64,000 nt of DNA, from contig NZ_CP083950.1 in the NCBI RefSeq assembly GCF_006439395.2, positions 434,001-498,000 on the forward strand, written 5' to 3'. The notes beneath the pieces are model-generated. The model was given only the letters and a program-made list of their open reading frames with translations. It was not told the DNA's origin and did no database searches. A program made the translations under genes and the position numbers. Positions 27,135 through 35,491 of this stretch are shown piece by piece. This DNA comes from Mesorhizobium sp. B4-1-4. Lineage in GTDB: Bacteria > Pseudomonadota > Alphaproteobacteria > Rhizobiales > Rhizobiaceae. Position 1 is the stretch's first letter. Every line of letters begins with the position of its first letter.

Positions 27135-28196
27135 ATGAGCAAGGCGGTCCGAGAGATAAAACTAGCCTGCCGCAATGTGTGGAAGGTCTATGGGCGGCGT
27201 CCCGCCTACTATTTCGATTCACGCGGCTACATCATCGAACCCGACGCGCTGGCCGAACGGCTGCGTGCCGAAGCGCATCTGCCCGCCGTGGTCGACGCCA
27301 CTTTCGAGGTCGCCACCGGCGAGATCTTCGTCATCATGGGGCTGTCCGGCTCAGGCAAGTCGACGCTGGTGCGTTGCCTGTCGCGGCTGGTCGAGCCGAG
27401 CGCCGGCGAAATACTGCTCGACGGCCGCGACCTCTCCAAAGTCTCCGGCAAGGAACTGATCGAACTGCGCCGCCACGCAATGGGCATGGTGTTCCAGAAT
27501 TTCGGCCTGCTGCCGCACCTGACCATTCTGGGCAATGTGGCTTTCCCGCTGAAGATCCAGGGCAAGCCGGTGAAAGAGCGCGAAGCCCGCGCCCGCGAGA
27601 TGATCGCGCTGGTCGGTCTCGAAGGCCGCGAGGCTTCGTTTCCGCACCAGCTTTCCGGTGGCCAGCAGCAGCGCGTCGGCATCGCCCGTTCGCTCGCCGT
27701 CGGCCCGGAGCTGTGGTTCCTGGACGAGCCGTTCTCTGCGCTCGATCCGCTCATCCGGCGGCAGATGCAGGATGAGTTCCTGCGCCTGCAGCGCATGTTG
27801 CAGAAAACCATCGTCTTCATCACCCACGACATGGCCGAAGCTTTCCGGCTAGCCGACCGGCTCGCCATCATGCGGGCCGGCAAGATCGTCCAGATCGGCC
27901 GCCCGGCCGACATCGTGCTCAGCCCGGCCGACGACTATGTCGCGCAGTTCACCGAGGACATGCCGCTGTTGCGCGTCATCAAGGCTGGTGATCTTGCAGT
28001 GCCGGCGAACGGAGCCGCTATGCCGCACGAGAGCATCGCTGCCGACACCAGTATCGAGGAGCTTATCCCACGCCTGGCGTCCGGGATCGGCGCCTTCACC
28101 GTGCCGGGCGAGGGCGTCAGTCCGCCACGGCTGCTCAGCGCCAGCGCGGTTCTTGCCGTGCTCGATCGCGAACAGGCAAGACGGACACGGCCATGA
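27135..28196 (+). CDS. Glycine betaine/proline-type ABC transporter ATP-binding protein (ProV/OpuAA-like)
   Basis: ATPase of 353 residues. Walker A is GLSGSGKST, the signature [16 protein letters not shown], Walker B LWFLDEPFSALDP, and the switch histidine lies in ITHDMAEAF. An amino-terminal insertion between the first strand and Walker A (RRPAYYFDSRGYIIEPDALA) is longer than in simple ATPases. The carboxy-terminal tail after the ATPase core does not show a clear pair of CBS domains, which are the osmotic sensors of OpuA, so osmotic gating is less likely. The gene overlaps the permease by ATGA. Confidence 0.88.
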   Translation: MSKAVREIKLACRNVWKVYGRRPAYYFDSRGYIIEPDALAERLRAEAHLPAVVDATFEVATGEIFVIMGLSGSGKSTLVRCLSRLVEPSAGEILLDGRDLSKVSGKELIELRRHAMGMVFQNFGLLPHLTILGNVAFPLKIQGKPVKEREARAREMIALVGLEGREASFPHQLSGGQQQRVGIARSLAVGPELWFLDEPFSALDPLIRRQMQDEFLRLQRMLQKTIVFITHDMAEAFRLADRLAIMRAGKIVQIGRPADIVLSPADDYVAQFTEDMPLLRVIKAGDLAVPANGAAMPHESIAADTSIEELIPRLASGIGAFTVPGEGVSPPRLLSASAVLAVLDREQARRTRP

Positions 28197-30298
28197 CGGC
28201 GCCTGCCGCGACATTGCGATCCTCGCCGAGGGTCGTTGTGGAGCCGGCCCTTCTGCCTTGGTGTGGACTGACCGTTCTGGCCGTCCTTTGTCTCGCGCTG
28301 AAGACGGATCTCCCCTGGCTCGTGACATTTCCGAAGGAATGGACGCTGCCGTTCGCACCGGCCATCAATTTGGTCACCGATGCGGTCGTGACCGTCGTCC
28401 AGCCCGCATTCCGCGCCCTGTCCGCCGTGCTCGATGCACCCATGCGCGGCGCGCGCCTGGTGCTGGTATGGCTGCCGTGGCCGGCGGTGATGCTGGCGGT
28501 CGCGGCGCTTGCGCTGAAATCGAGCGGCATTCGGCTGGCGGTCTTCGCCGTTCTGGCGCTCGCCTACATCCTGCTTGCCGGCTACTGGCCGCAAAGCATG
28601 AGCACGCTGTCGCTGGTGCTGCTGGCCGTACCGATCTCCGTTGTGCTCGGCTTTTGGCTTGGCGTGCTGGGTCATAGCAGACCGCGCCTGCGGCCCGCAC
28701 TGCTCGGCGCACTCGACCTGATGCAGACCGTGCCGGCCTTCGCCTATCTCATCCCGCTGCTTCTTCTGTTCGGCTTCGGCCCAGTGGTCGGGCTGATCGC
28801 CAGCGCCATCTATGCGACGCCGCCGATGGTGCGCAACACCATGCTCGGTCTCGACCGCGTGCCATCGGACATCAGCGAAGCCGGGCTGATGAGCGGCTGC
28901 ACGCGCCGGCAGCAGTTCTGGCACGTCGAAGTGCCGACCGCGCTGCCGCAAATGCTCGTCGGCTTCAACCAGACGACGATGGCGGCGCTCTCGATGGTCA
29001 TCGTCGCCGCCATCATCGGCGGTTTCGAGGACATTGGCTGGGAGGTGCTGTCATCGATGCGCAAGGCCGAGTTCGGCCAGAGCATTCTGTCCGGATTGGT
29101 CATCGCGCTGCTCGCCATTCTTGTCGATCGCCTGACCATCGGCTTCGCCAGGGAACGGCCCACCGGGCCGACCGCCGCCATGACGTGGATGACCGGCCGC
29201 AGGCTGGTAATTGCGCTGGTGCTCGCCGTGATGCTGGCGGTTGCCATTCGTGTCCTGTGGCCTGACGAGACCTTGCTGCCTGCCACCGGGTTGCGCATGC
29301 AGGTCGGTGGCGTCAATCAATGGCTGCTCGGCCTGGTGCGCGATTATGCCTGGTTCTTCGACCATGTCCGCAACAGCGTCCTCTATTGCCTGTTGCTGCC
29401 GCTCAGGATCGGCATTTCGGGAGCCGCCACGCCTACGCTCTGGGGCTTTGCGCTGTCGCCGTCGATGGCGGCCGGATATTGCGCGCTCATCCTGACCGTC
29501 GCCGCGCTATCGACACGCGGCTTCGGCTGGCGGGCTGGCTTGGCCGCACTGGCGGCCGGCCTGGTCCTGTTCACCGGCTTCCTCGGCCTGCCTTGGCCGG
29601 TCTTTATCCTTGGCGTCGCCTTGCTTGCCGCACAGGTGGCGGGCATCCGGCTTGGCCTTTTCGCGCTCGCGGGCTTTGCTCTCATCCTGGTCAACGGGCT
29701 GTGGCCCCAGCTCATCCAGTCGCTCTACCTCTGTACGCTGGCGGTGCTGCTCTGCTTGGTCATAGGCGGTGCGCTTGGTGTCTGGGCCGCCTATAGCGAC
29801 CGCGTCTCGCGCTTTCTGAAGCCGGTCTGCGACGCACTGCAGACCATGCCGCAATTCGTCTTCCTCATTCCGGCACTGATGTTCTTCAAGGTTGGCGAGT
29901 TCACGGCGCTGATCGCCATCATGCTCTACGCCATCGTGCCGCCGATCCGTTACGTCGAGCATGGCTTGCGGCATGTGCGTGTCGATGTCGTCGAGGCGGT
30001 CGAGCAGATGGGCGCGACGCCTACCCAAACATTGTTGCAGGCCAAGCTGCCGCTGGCGCTGCCGGTGGTGATGCTGGGGCTCAACCAGACCATCATGGCA
30101 GCCTTGTCGATGCTGGCGATCGCGGCCCTTGTCGGCACGCGCGATCTCGGGCAGGCGGTCTATGTCGCGCTCGGCAAGGCCGATGCCGGCATGGGCCTGA
30201 TCGCCGGCCTGGCAATCGCGTTCCTGGCGATTCTGGCGGACCGCATGGTAGCGGGGTGGGTAGAGGGGCGTATCCTGGTCCCTGATCGAGGCGCCTAG
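28193..30298 (+). CDS. Tandem (two-domain) glycine betaine/proline-type ABC permease, ProW-like
   Basis: A 701-residue membrane protein made of two ProW-like permease units in one chain, each about 320-350 residues. Each half has its own coupling loop: SEAGLMSGCTRRQQFWHVEV then MLVGFNQTTMAALSMVIVAA in the first, and VEAVEQMGATPTQTLLQAKL then MLGLNQTIMAALSMLAIAAL in the second. The duplication allows the channel to form from one polypeptide with an ATPase pair. It ends the operon; 349 bases separate it from the next gene. The hydrophobic segments number roughly fourteen. Confidence 0.87.
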   Translation: MTAPAATLRSSPRVVVEPALLPWCGLTVLAVLCLALKTDLPWLVTFPKEWTLPFAPAINLVTDAVVTVVQPAFRALSAVLDAPMRGARLVLVWLPWPAVMLAVAALALKSSGIRLAVFAVLALAYILLAGYWPQSMSTLSLVLLAVPISVVLGFWLGVLGHSRPRLRPALLGALDLMQTVPAFAYLIPLLLLFGFGPVVGLIASAIYATPPMVRNTMLGLDRVPSDISEAGLMSGCTRRQQFWHVEVPTALPQMLVGFNQTTMAALSMVIVAAIIGGFEDIGWEVLSSMRKAEFGQSILSGLVIALLAILVDRLTIGFARERPTGPTAAMTWMTGRRLVIALVLAVMLAVAIRVLWPDETLLPATGLRMQVGGVNQWLLGLVRDYAWFFDHVRNSVLYCLLLPLRIGISGAATPTLWGFALSPSMAAGYCALILTVAALSTRGFGWRAGLAALAAGLVLFTGFLGLPWPVFILGVALLAAQVAGIRLGLFALAGFALILVNGLWPQLIQSLYLCTLAVLLCLVIGGALGVWAAYSDRVSRFLKPVCDALQTMPQFVFLIPALMFFKVGEFTALIAIMLYAIVPPIRYVEHGLRHVRVDVVEAVEQMGATPTQTLLQAKLPLALPVVMLGLNQTIMAALSMLAIAALVGTRDLGQAVYVALGKADAGMGLIAGLAIAFLAILADRMVAGWVEGRILVPDRGA

Positions 30299-30647
30299 AT
30301 GTTTAGTCCTGGCAAATGGTGGAACGCATCGTGGATGAAACGCTCAGGGTTCCTTGCAGATGAGTCCGCGGCCAAAGTTGTGGGCCGCGACGAAGTCGGC
30401 AGGATGCCGACGCAGGTGTTCGTGGCCCGGCTGGGATCCAGGCATGACATGCAGACTGGAACCAGTGTGGAAGGCCTCAGGCTTGACCATTGCAACTTCT
30501 GCACCACCTTATTGAAATCTATGGACAATTTGTCTCTCGGCCATGGCAAAATGTCCAGTAGCGAAGCGAGGGCCGGCTTAAGCCATTGAACCACGTCCAG
30601 CACGGATCGAAGTCATCGTCAGCACAAGCCAAATGCAGGAGGTATGA
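30299..30647. other. intergenic region upstream of the FMN reductase
   Basis: The 349 bases hold open frames on both strands (for example 30299-30589 forward) whose products match no family I recognise and lack a good ribosome site, so I do not call them. A dyad near 30522-30557, listed separately, and the AGGAGG site before 30648 are the only functional-looking sequences. Confidence 0.5.
30522..30557. promoter_or_regulatory. inverted repeat, candidate operator of the FMN reductase gene
   Basis: TGGACAATTTGTC and GGCAAAATGTCCA form an imperfect inverted repeat with a ten-base spacer, and the first half contains the perfect short palindrome GACAATTTGTC. It lies about 90 bases before the reductase start. 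The layout suits a dimeric regulator such as a TetR, MarR or HxlR protein; no matching regulator gene is adjacent. Confidence 0.35.
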
Positions 30648-31220
30648 ATGACCAAGCACAAAGTCGGCTATCTCATCGGCAGCCTCGCGCGCGAATCCAT
30701 CAACCGCAAGCTCGCGAAGGCGCTGGTGCAGCTTGCCCCGCCGCAACTCGATATGTCGGAGATCTCCTTTAAGGACTTGCCACTCTACAGCTACGACTAC
30801 GATGCCGACTTTCCGGCCGTCGCTCGCGCCTTCAAGGATGCCATCGCCGCTGTCGACGCCGTCCTTTTCGTGACGCCGGAATACAACCGCTCCATCCCCG
30901 GCGGTCTGAAGAACGCCATCGACTGGGCTAGCCGTCCCTATGGCAAGAATTCCTTCGCCCGCAAGCCGTCCGCTGTCATTGGCACGTCGCCCGGCCCGAT
31001 TGGCACCGCGGTCGCCCAGCAAGACCTGCGCAGCGTGCTGAGCTTCTGCAACTCGCCGCAGATGAACGCCCCTGAAGCCTATATCCAATTCACGCCTGGC
31101 CTGGTCACCGACGCCGGGGAGGTCACGGTTGCATCCACCCAGGAATTCCTGCGCAACTACATGGCCGAATTCGGCATGTTCATCGCCAGGGTGCTCCAGG
31201 TGCTGCCGAGAAACGCCTAA
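30648..31220 (+). CDS. NADPH-dependent FMN reductase (chromate/quinone reductase-like)
   Basis: Flavodoxin-like NAD(P)H:FMN reductase of 190 residues, similar to ChrR/YieF-type quinone and chromate reductases. The FMN phosphate loop is GSLARESINRKLA and the isoalloxazine site is FVTPEYNRSIPGGLKNAIDW, a strong family signature. The start follows an AGGAGG site. A two-electron reduction of quinones would fit the redox-stress character of the genes to its right (Rieske-AIF protein, encapsulin, peroxidase). No operon partner is present on this strand. Confidence 0.9.
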   Translation: MTKHKVGYLIGSLARESINRKLAKALVQLAPPQLDMSEISFKDLPLYSYDYDADFPAVARAFKDAIAAVDAVLFVTPEYNRSIPGGLKNAIDWASRPYGKNSFARKPSAVIGTSPGPIGTAVAQQDLRSVLSFCNSPQMNAPEAYIQFTPGLVTDAGEVTVASTQEFLRNYMAEFGMFIARVLQVLPRNA

Positions 31221-31253
31221 AGCAATTGCAGGAAGGTGCGCAGCGGTTTTCCG
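31218..31253. repeat. half of a rhizobial intergenic palindromic element
   Basis: Directly at the stop of the FMN reductase lies TAAAGCAATTGCAGGAAGG followed by TGCGCAGCGGTTTTCCG. I recognise this as the left part of a palindromic element found many times in rhizobial genomes, normally ending in a second GGAATTGC arm. That right arm is missing here and the sequence instead enters the NADH dehydrogenase fragment. Confidence 0.5.
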
Positions 31254-31255
31254 AT

Positions 31256-31417
31256 CTTGGTGGCATCCTCCAGCGTCTTCAGACCTGGCGCGAAGGGTTC
31301 GCATTCGTCATGGCCGAAATAGGCATGGCGAACCCCCGTCGCCAGGATCATCGTATCGAAAAAGCTTGGCTCCTCGCCGCGTGTTTTCCTCGTCTCTTCA
31401 GCAAGCACGTCCTTCAA
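31256..31417 (-). pseudogene. fragment of a type II NADH dehydrogenase (FAD/NAD oxidoreductase)
   Basis: The reverse strand encodes about 50 residues that match the middle of NDH-2 enzymes: FFDTMILATGVRHAYFGHDE then PFAPGLKTLEDAT, where intact proteins read on into the second nucleotide-binding domain. The match ends abruptly at the rhizobial palindromic element, so neither the amino-terminal FAD loop nor the carboxy end exists here. The fragment abuts the end of the Rieske-AIF gene. It is a deletion remnant and not expected to be functional. Confidence 0.6.
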
Positions 31418-32940
31418 GGCGTCTGCCGCTCGAACTCGGCCTCCGCCCGCAGGCTGTCCAGGTCACGCCCCACGGTCGCCACGGCAAGCCGCTTGTCGTT
31501 GCGCCAATAGCTGACCATGCAGTCGCGCGCGACAGGATCGCCATCTATCTCCAGCCGATCCCACTGTTCGGCATGACCCACATAGTTGATGGTCGTGTCG
31601 TAGTGCTGGCTCCAGAAGAACGGAACCGTGGCGAAGCGCTGCCGCTGCCCCAGAATATTGCGCGCCGCAACCGCGCCCTGGCGCTCCGCAACCACCCAGT
31701 GCTCGACGCGGATGCGGTCTCCCGTCCTCGGGTCTGGCCAGCGCGCGATATCGCCGGCCGCGTAGACTGCCGCGGCGCTTGTTTGAAGAAACCCGTCCAC
31801 CAGCACCCCGCCGTCCATGGCGAGGCCGGCCTGCTTCGCCAAATTTACCTCGGGATGCACTCCGATCCCCACAATCACCAGATCGGCGCTCAAATCCACG
31901 CCTGTCGAAAGCTTGACGCCATCCTGGTGGATTTCGGCCACGGTGGTCCCGAGATGGAAGACAACCCCATGCGATTCGTGAAGTGTCTTGACCATGTCGC
32001 CAAGCGCCGCGCCGAGGAGGCGTTCCATGGGGCGTGAGCCGGGCGCGACGACATGGACCTCCAGTCCGCGCTTTCGCAATGACGCCGCTACTTCGAGGCC
32101 GATGAAGCCCGCGCCGACCACGACGCAGTGTCGTGCCGTGCCGCAACGCGCGATCAACGTATCGCAGTCTGCCAGGGTGCGCAGCACTTCCACCTGCGGC
32201 AAGGTTGCGCCGGGAACGGTGAGCCGGACGGGTTCGGCGCCGGTGGCAAGCAGCAGTGCCCCATAGGTCACCTCGCTGCCATCAGAGAGCGCTATCGTTC
32301 TCCGCGCGGGATCGAGCTTGACGGCGCGTTGATCACATCTGACATCGATATGATGATCCGCGTAGAATTTCGGCGACCGCAAAGGAAGCCAGGCGGCCTT
32401 CGCCGTCCCGGCGAGATAGTCTTTCGACAAATTCGGCCGATCGTATGGTGGCGAACGATCGGTGCTCAACATCGTGACGGGTCCCTGATAACCCTCGCGG
32501 CGCAACGTTTCGGCGGCGGCGTTTCCGGCCGCGCCGCCGCCGATGATGAGCACGGATTCAGGCAGCCCCGCGGCCGCCAGTTTGGGCGGTTGTGGCATCG
32601 GCAGCCCGTCGCCCACAAATGCATGACCGGCTCGGCGCGCCACATCCCAACATTTGAGATCGCTCAAAGCGGGTGACCGAAGAACCTGGCCGGTGCGAAG
32701 GCTGAAGCAGGCATGGTGCCAGGGGCAGCGGATCGTGTCACCGACCAGCAGCCCCTCGGCCAGCGGTCCGCCATAGTGGGTGCAGGTTGCGCCGACGGCG
32801 AACAGTTCTTCGCCTTGGCGCACGAGCAATGCGGGCTTGCCGTTCACGTGGCCGGACAACATGCCGCCCTCGGGAATATCCGCCAAAGCGACACCCTGGG
32901 TGAAATCGGGGCCGGCCGGCGACGATGAATGCTCAGTCAT
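31414..32940 (-). CDS. Rieske domain-AIF-like FAD/NAD oxidoreductase
   Basis: A 508-residue fusion of an amino-terminal Rieske ferredoxin (CTHYGG and CPWHHACFSLRTG, cluster ligands CxH and CxxH) with a pyridine-nucleotide disulfide-type reductase (FAD loop IIGGGAAGNAAAE, NAD loop VVVGAGFIGLEVA, then VYAAGDIARW). The same order is found in AIFM3-like proteins and in ferredoxin reductases of oxygenase systems. The ATG at 32940 follows AAGGAGACAGGG; a longer frame upstream is not supported. It may supply electrons or act in oxidative stress beside the encapsulin genes, from which it is separated by 267 bases. Confidence 0.88.
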   Translation of the reverse strand: MTEHSSSPAGPDFTQGVALADIPEGGMLSGHVNGKPALLVRQGEELFAVGATCTHYGGPLAEGLLVGDTIRCPWHHACFSLRTGQVLRSPALSDLKCWDVARRAGHAFVGDGLPMPQPPKLAAAGLPESVLIIGGGAAGNAAAETLRREGYQGPVTMLSTDRSPPYDRPNLSKDYLAGTAKAAWLPLRSPKFYADHHIDVRCDQRAVKLDPARRTIALSDGSEVTYGALLLATGAEPVRLTVPGATLPQVEVLRTLADCDTLIARCGTARHCVVVGAGFIGLEVAASLRKRGLEVHVVAPGSRPMERLLGAALGDMVKTLHESHGVVFHLGTTVAEIHQDGVKLSTGVDLSADLVIVGIGVHPEVNLAKQAGLAMDGGVLVDGFLQTSAAAVYAAGDIARWPDPRTGDRIRVEHWVVAERQGAVAARNILGQRQRFATVPFFWSQHYDTTINYVGHAEQWDRLEIDGDPVARDCMVSYWRNDKRLAVATVGRDLDSLRAEAEFERQTP

Positions 32941-33207
32941 CCCTGTCTCCTTGCCCCTTTGGCGCTCCTGGAATGAGAAGGCCACCTGCCGCCGTCGGCG
33001 CGCAGGGCTGTGACCATAGCGGTTCCCCGGCACAGCACATAGGATGACATAGGACGAGCAATCTTCGTGCCAACGGCCACCCATATAAACTGCCAGAAAA
33101 GTCACCGAAGAGCTTGACACCAAGGGAAGACCTCCCGGTTCACCATGCTCTCCGGCAGCCCGGCTCGCGGCAGCCCAATGCCTCGGCCGCCTCTAGACGT
33201 GCGTGGT

Positions 33208-34035
33208 TTACTTCCTGCCGCGCGGTTGAGCCGCTTCTTCAGCCGCGAGCACCACAACCGCCTCGGTTGTCAGAAGCCTGAAGGTGAAGGTCTCCTGGAG
33301 ATAGAGTTCAACGGCCGTGCCGGAATGGTTGAGGTAGCCAATAGAGATGTCCTGGCCGATATCCAGCTCGAAATCGCCGCCACGCGTGGAAAGCACGAAC
33401 CCACCCTCGATGGCCGGCGCCCAGATGACCCCTCCCTCGACCACACGCTCGATATGATGGAATACCGGGTAGCCCTCGTCGCTGCCACCGCTCGCGGCCG
33501 TGTACGCGGCGGCACCCAGCACGAGCGCGTAGGGACCATTGACGCCGGCCAGCCGCAACTGGCTGACCGCGTGTCCGACAGCTTCCGCATAGTTCATCAC
33601 GTTGGACGGAAGCATCAGATGAGGATTGCTGCTGCCTTCGCGGATGCCCTGTATGCCAGCCGCCGCGTATCCATCGAAAACAGAGCGGTCCTCGGCGAAG
33701 GCGATCTTGCGCGCGGCTTCCTTCACGGGGGACCAATCCGAATCCGTCGCGCCGCACTCGACATCATCGATTGCCTGGCGCGTGAGTTCGAATGGAACGC
33801 GCAATTCGACCAGCGCCTTCACCTCGCGTTGTGCGGATTGGACCCCGTCACCGAAGGCGGGAAGCTGCTTGAGATGACCGGTGCCCACAGCCGAGAAGTC
33901 GACACCCTTTGGGCCGACAACGTCGACAACACGCCGCGCCGCCAGATGGCGCTTCAGCGTACGGGCCGCCTCGTCTTCGATTTGCGCCCAGGCCGCGTCG
34001 GAGATGGGAGCCAGTTCTCGATGAAGATTGTTCAT
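33208..34035 (-). CDS. Encapsulin shell protein (family 1, linocin-like)
   Basis: A 275-residue shell protein with the HK97 phage-capsid fold that assembles into a protein nanocompartment. Recognisable family 1 features are the amino-terminal NNLHRELAPISDAAWAQIED helix, DFSAVGTG, and the carboxy-terminal IGYLNHSGTAVELYLQETF strand. It lies seven bases after the DyP peroxidase gene, in the same direction, and that enzyme carries a cargo-loading tail, so the two form a shell-plus-cargo pair. The frame also ends in a short charged tail (AAQPRGRK), slightly beyond the usual fold. Confidence 0.93.
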   Translation of the reverse strand: MNNLHRELAPISDAAWAQIEDEAARTLKRHLAARRVVDVVGPKGVDFSAVGTGHLKQLPAFGDGVQSAQREVKALVELRVPFELTRQAIDDVECGATDSDWSPVKEAARKIAFAEDRSVFDGYAAAGIQGIREGSSNPHLMLPSNVMNYAEAVGHAVSQLRLAGVNGPYALVLGAAAYTAASGGSDEGYPVFHHIERVVEGGVIWAPAIEGGFVLSTRGGDFELDIGQDISIGYLNHSGTAVELYLQETFTFRLLTTEAVVVLAAEEAAQPRGRK

Positions 34036-34042
34036 GTCTGCC

Positions 34043-35095
34043 TCATTTCTTCAGTGATCCAATGCCGAGTGAACCATCGTTGGGAAGCGCGTCCGGCCGA
34101 GGCGCCTCCGGCGCTTGCGGCAACTTCGCGTCGGTGTCGGCAACCGGTCGTGCCTCGGGGTCGACATCGTCGAGGAAGGTCGCCGTCGGCACGAAGAACA
34201 GCGTGCCGGTCACTGCGCGGCTGAAATCCAGCAGATGGTCGTAGGTGCCCGGCGGGTTGCCGATAAACATGTTCTCCAGCATCTTCTCGATGCGGTGGGG
34301 GGACCGCGCGTAGCCGATGAAATAGGTGCCGAACTCGCCCTTGCCCACTTCGCCGAATGGCATGTTGTCGCGCACGATCTGAAGTTGCTCTCCGTTTTCT
34401 TCAATCGACGTCAGGACATTGTGCGCATACGGCTTCTTCACCGTATCGAGCTGTTCGATGTCGGACAGCTTATGCCGGCCGATGATGTTTTCCTGTTCCT
34501 CGACCGGCACCTTGTTCCACCGCTCCACGTCGTGCAGGTATTTTTGCACGATCACGTAGCCGCCGCCGCCAAAGGCGGCGTCCTCATCGCCGACAAGGGT
34601 GGCCGCGTCCGCGGCCTGGCCGACCGGGTTCTCGGTTCCGTCGACAAAGCCGATCAGATCGCGGTCATCGAAGAACTTGAAGCCGTGCACCTCGTCCACG
34701 GTCGAGACCGCGCCGGCGAGCCGCGACATGACATGTGTCGCGAGTTCGAAGCAGAGGTCCATGCTCGCAGCGCGGATGTGAAAGAGGATGTCGCCAGGCG
34801 TCGAAACGGCGGTATGCACGCCGCGAATTTCGCGAAAAGGATGCAGGTCTTTCGGCCTCGGCGCCCCGAACAGCCGGTCCCAGGCATCGGACCCGAACCC
34901 CATGACGCACGACAGCTGTCCGTTGAGATTGCGGAAACCCACGCCGCGGAGCAGGCTGGAGAGATCGGCGCACAAGCCGCGAACCGTTTCCTCGGACGCC
35001 GATCCGGGATTGATCGTCACGACCAGGAATATCGCTGCCCGCGTAAGCCTGGCGGCGACCGATTGAGAGACGGGAGGTGGCAAGCTTGAAACCAT
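34043..35095 (-). CDS. DyP-type peroxidase, encapsulin cargo
   Basis: Haem peroxidase of 350 residues with the dye-decolourising family motif GFVDGTENP and the haem region EFGTYFIGYARSPHRIEKML. The carboxy terminus reads DGSLGIGSLKK, the canonical encapsulin-targeting peptide (SLxIGSLK), attached by a proline- and acid-rich linker, so it should be packaged in the shell encoded seven bases downstream. The peroxidase oxidises organic substrates or serves in peroxide defence; the physiological substrate of such pairs is generally unclear. The gene is divergent from a GlxA-type regulator. Confidence 0.94.
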   Translation of the reverse strand: MVSSLPPPVSQSVAARLTRAAIFLVVTINPGSASEETVRGLCADLSSLLRGVGFRNLNGQLSCVMGFGSDAWDRLFGAPRPKDLHPFREIRGVHTAVSTPGDILFHIRAASMDLCFELATHVMSRLAGAVSTVDEVHGFKFFDDRDLIGFVDGTENPVGQAADAATLVGDEDAAFGGGGYVIVQKYLHDVERWNKVPVEEQENIIGRHKLSDIEQLDTVKKPYAHNVLTSIEENGEQLQIVRDNMPFGEVGKGEFGTYFIGYARSPHRIEKMLENMFIGNPPGTYDHLLDFSRAVTGTLFFVPTATFLDDVDPEARPVADTDAKLPQAPEAPRPDALPNDGSLGIGSLKK

Positions 35096-35491
35096 GTTCT
35101 ATCCGTTGATGATGGTTTGAAGCGCGATGCCGGCATTGGCCGTGGCGCTCAAGCCAGGTCAGCATATGCGGGACTCGCGACAACGAGCCCGTCTGTCGAC
35201 CATAAGACATTTGCAGCGAGGTCCGCATGGGAAAATCGGGGAGCACGGGGAAATCAGGAACACTGGCCAATCGCGCTGGGGACGGACTTCAAGAGCGGAG
35301 TTCTTCGGTCGCGGCATTCCCGGCGATAGGCAGCATCCTGATCCAAGGAACGCGTGCCGTTTGGCCACTGCCATTCCCGACCAGGTCAAGCGAAGGCGAG
35401 GCGTGAGCACCGCCGGAATTCCCTGTGCATATAGCGGTCCAAACATATAGTTTTGGTCCTGCTGAAATTAATCGCGGATAGCGCTGAACCA
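35096..35491. other. divergent promoter region, DyP/encapsulin and GlxA-type regulator
   Basis: Nearly 400 bases carry no convincing gene. Near 35433-35456 an AT-rich stretch contains GGTCCAAAC and GTTTTGGTCC as imperfect inverted arms, close to the regulator start, and could be a promoter or operator. The rest shows only short unsupported frames on both strands. Confidence 0.4.

Noticed and set aside
30299..30589. Forward 96-codon frame after the tandem permease
   Set aside because: No recognisable family, poor ribosome site, and an equally long frame lies on the opposite strand; best read as chance in GC-rich DNA.
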